Shown one piece after another: positions 63,808-64,000 of a DNA stretch of 64,000 nt. Source of the DNA: Bradyrhizobiaceae bacterium (lineage in GTDB: Bacteria; Pseudomonadota; Alphaproteobacteria; Rhizobiales; Xanthobacteraceae); assembly GCA_020853885.1 (NCBI GenBank), contig JADYXZ010000018.1, positions 62,001 through 126,000 of the forward strand, given 5' to 3'. Every line of letters begins with the position of its first letter. Position 1 is the first letter of the stretch. The position numbers and the translations under genes are program-made. The notes below the pieces were generated by a model. That model was given only the letters and a program-made list of their open reading frames with translations. It did not search any database and was not told the DNA's origin.

Positions 63808-64000
63808 CTAGCCCGGCTTGCGTCCGCTCGCGAGCGCGGCTGGCACGCGGACGAGATAGACGTCCCCGGATTTCAACGTCTCCACTTTCGCGCGCACGGC
63901 GGCGCGAATTCGATCGCGCACTTCGGGCGCCTGCGCACGCAGCATCGCGGTGGCCCGCACCGCGCCCTTGGCGAAGGCGTCGAACAGGTCGTCGGGCGAT
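63808..64000 (-). CDS. Probable class I SAM-dependent methyltransferase, C-terminal end only
   Basis: The last 63 codons of a minus-strand gene, cut by the window edge: SPDDLFDAFAKGAVRATAMLRAQ, EVRDRIRAAVRAKVETLKSG, then DVYLVRVPAALASGRKPG before a TAG stop. This kind of tail follows the methyltransferase core in a common alphaproteobacterial family; the core itself is outside, so the call rests on memory of the family's ending. Confidence 0.45.
   Translation of the reverse strand, partial: SPDDLFDAFAKGAVRATAMLRAQAPEVRDRIRAAVRAKVETLKSGDVYLVRVPAALASGRKPG

Noticed and set aside
1-64000. CRISPR arrays, rRNA genes, insertion-sequence transposases, integrases or prophage genes
   Set aside because: No regularly spaced direct repeats, rRNA signatures, DDE/serine/tyrosine recombinase motifs or phage structural genes were seen on reading the window.

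Overview
This is GC-rich chromosomal DNA from an alphaproteobacterium, most likely of the order Hyphomicrobiales (Rhizobiales) near the Bradyrhizobiaceae/Xanthobacteraceae. The pointers are a Bradyrhizobium-type porin, the core order rpoZ-rsh-pdxJ-acpS-lepB-rnc-era-recO-parC, an aspartate carbamoyltransferase followed by a dihydroorotase-like protein without metal ligands, and several dispersed palindromic repeat families typical of the group. All functional calls come from reading the sequence; no database search was run.

Layout. 1-3.5 kb: pyrC-like/pyrB (minus) and an AidB-like acyl-CoA dehydrogenase. 3.6-9.6 kb: a small exported protein, an auxin-efflux-type carrier, an NAD(P)-binding reductase, a GIY-YIG protein between two palindromic repeats, ruvX, a metallo-hydrolase, a CPBP membrane protease and a nitronate monooxygenase-like enzyme. 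9.6-14.8 kb: gatC-gatA, a patatin lipoprotein, gatB. 14.8-22 kb: two glutathione S-transferases, a membrane glycosyltransferase, small exported proteins, a trypsin-like protease, a Sel1 protein, a BT1-type transporter and tRNA-Ser(GCT).

22.1-28.5 kb is the most unusual region. A sulfur-oxidation operon (cytochrome c, flavocytochrome c sulfide dehydrogenase, YeeE/YedE transporter, SoxY-SoxZ fusion) is interrupted exactly at the start of the transporter gene by two toxin-antitoxin modules in tandem, DarT-DarG and HigB-HigA. Each is bounded by a perfect 19-bp direct repeat that carries the first codons of the transporter, so the interrupted gene was rebuilt at the far end.

28.5-35 kb: a FeeM-like N-acyl amino acid synthase, a GGDEF-EAL protein, a quinone oxidoreductase and a phytoene-desaturase-like oxidoreductase. 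34.8-38.6 kb: an ECF sigma factor with its NrsF-type anti-sigma factor, divergent from a bufferin operon (precursor peptide, MNIO enzyme, DUF2063 partner, DoxX protein). This is a recently recognised modified-peptide copper-binding system. Both divergent promoters carry the same GTAACA-N16-CGAA element, which suggests one autoregulated metal-stress regulon.

39-47.6 kb: porin, a small exported protein, an alpha/beta hydrolase, a second GIY-YIG gene framed by 37-bp inverted hairpin repeats, a lytic transglycosylase, dapA, smpB, a VOC protein, a UDG and a NYN-domain protein. 47.7-58.4 kb: a cobalamin-riboswitch-like leader with no B12 gene after it, then the core rpoZ-to-parC block with a foreign-looking single-gene islet before parC. 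58.4-64 kb: an AlgX/AlgI-like O-acetylation pair, bpt, an RDD protein, threonine ammonia-lyase and the end of a probable methyltransferase.
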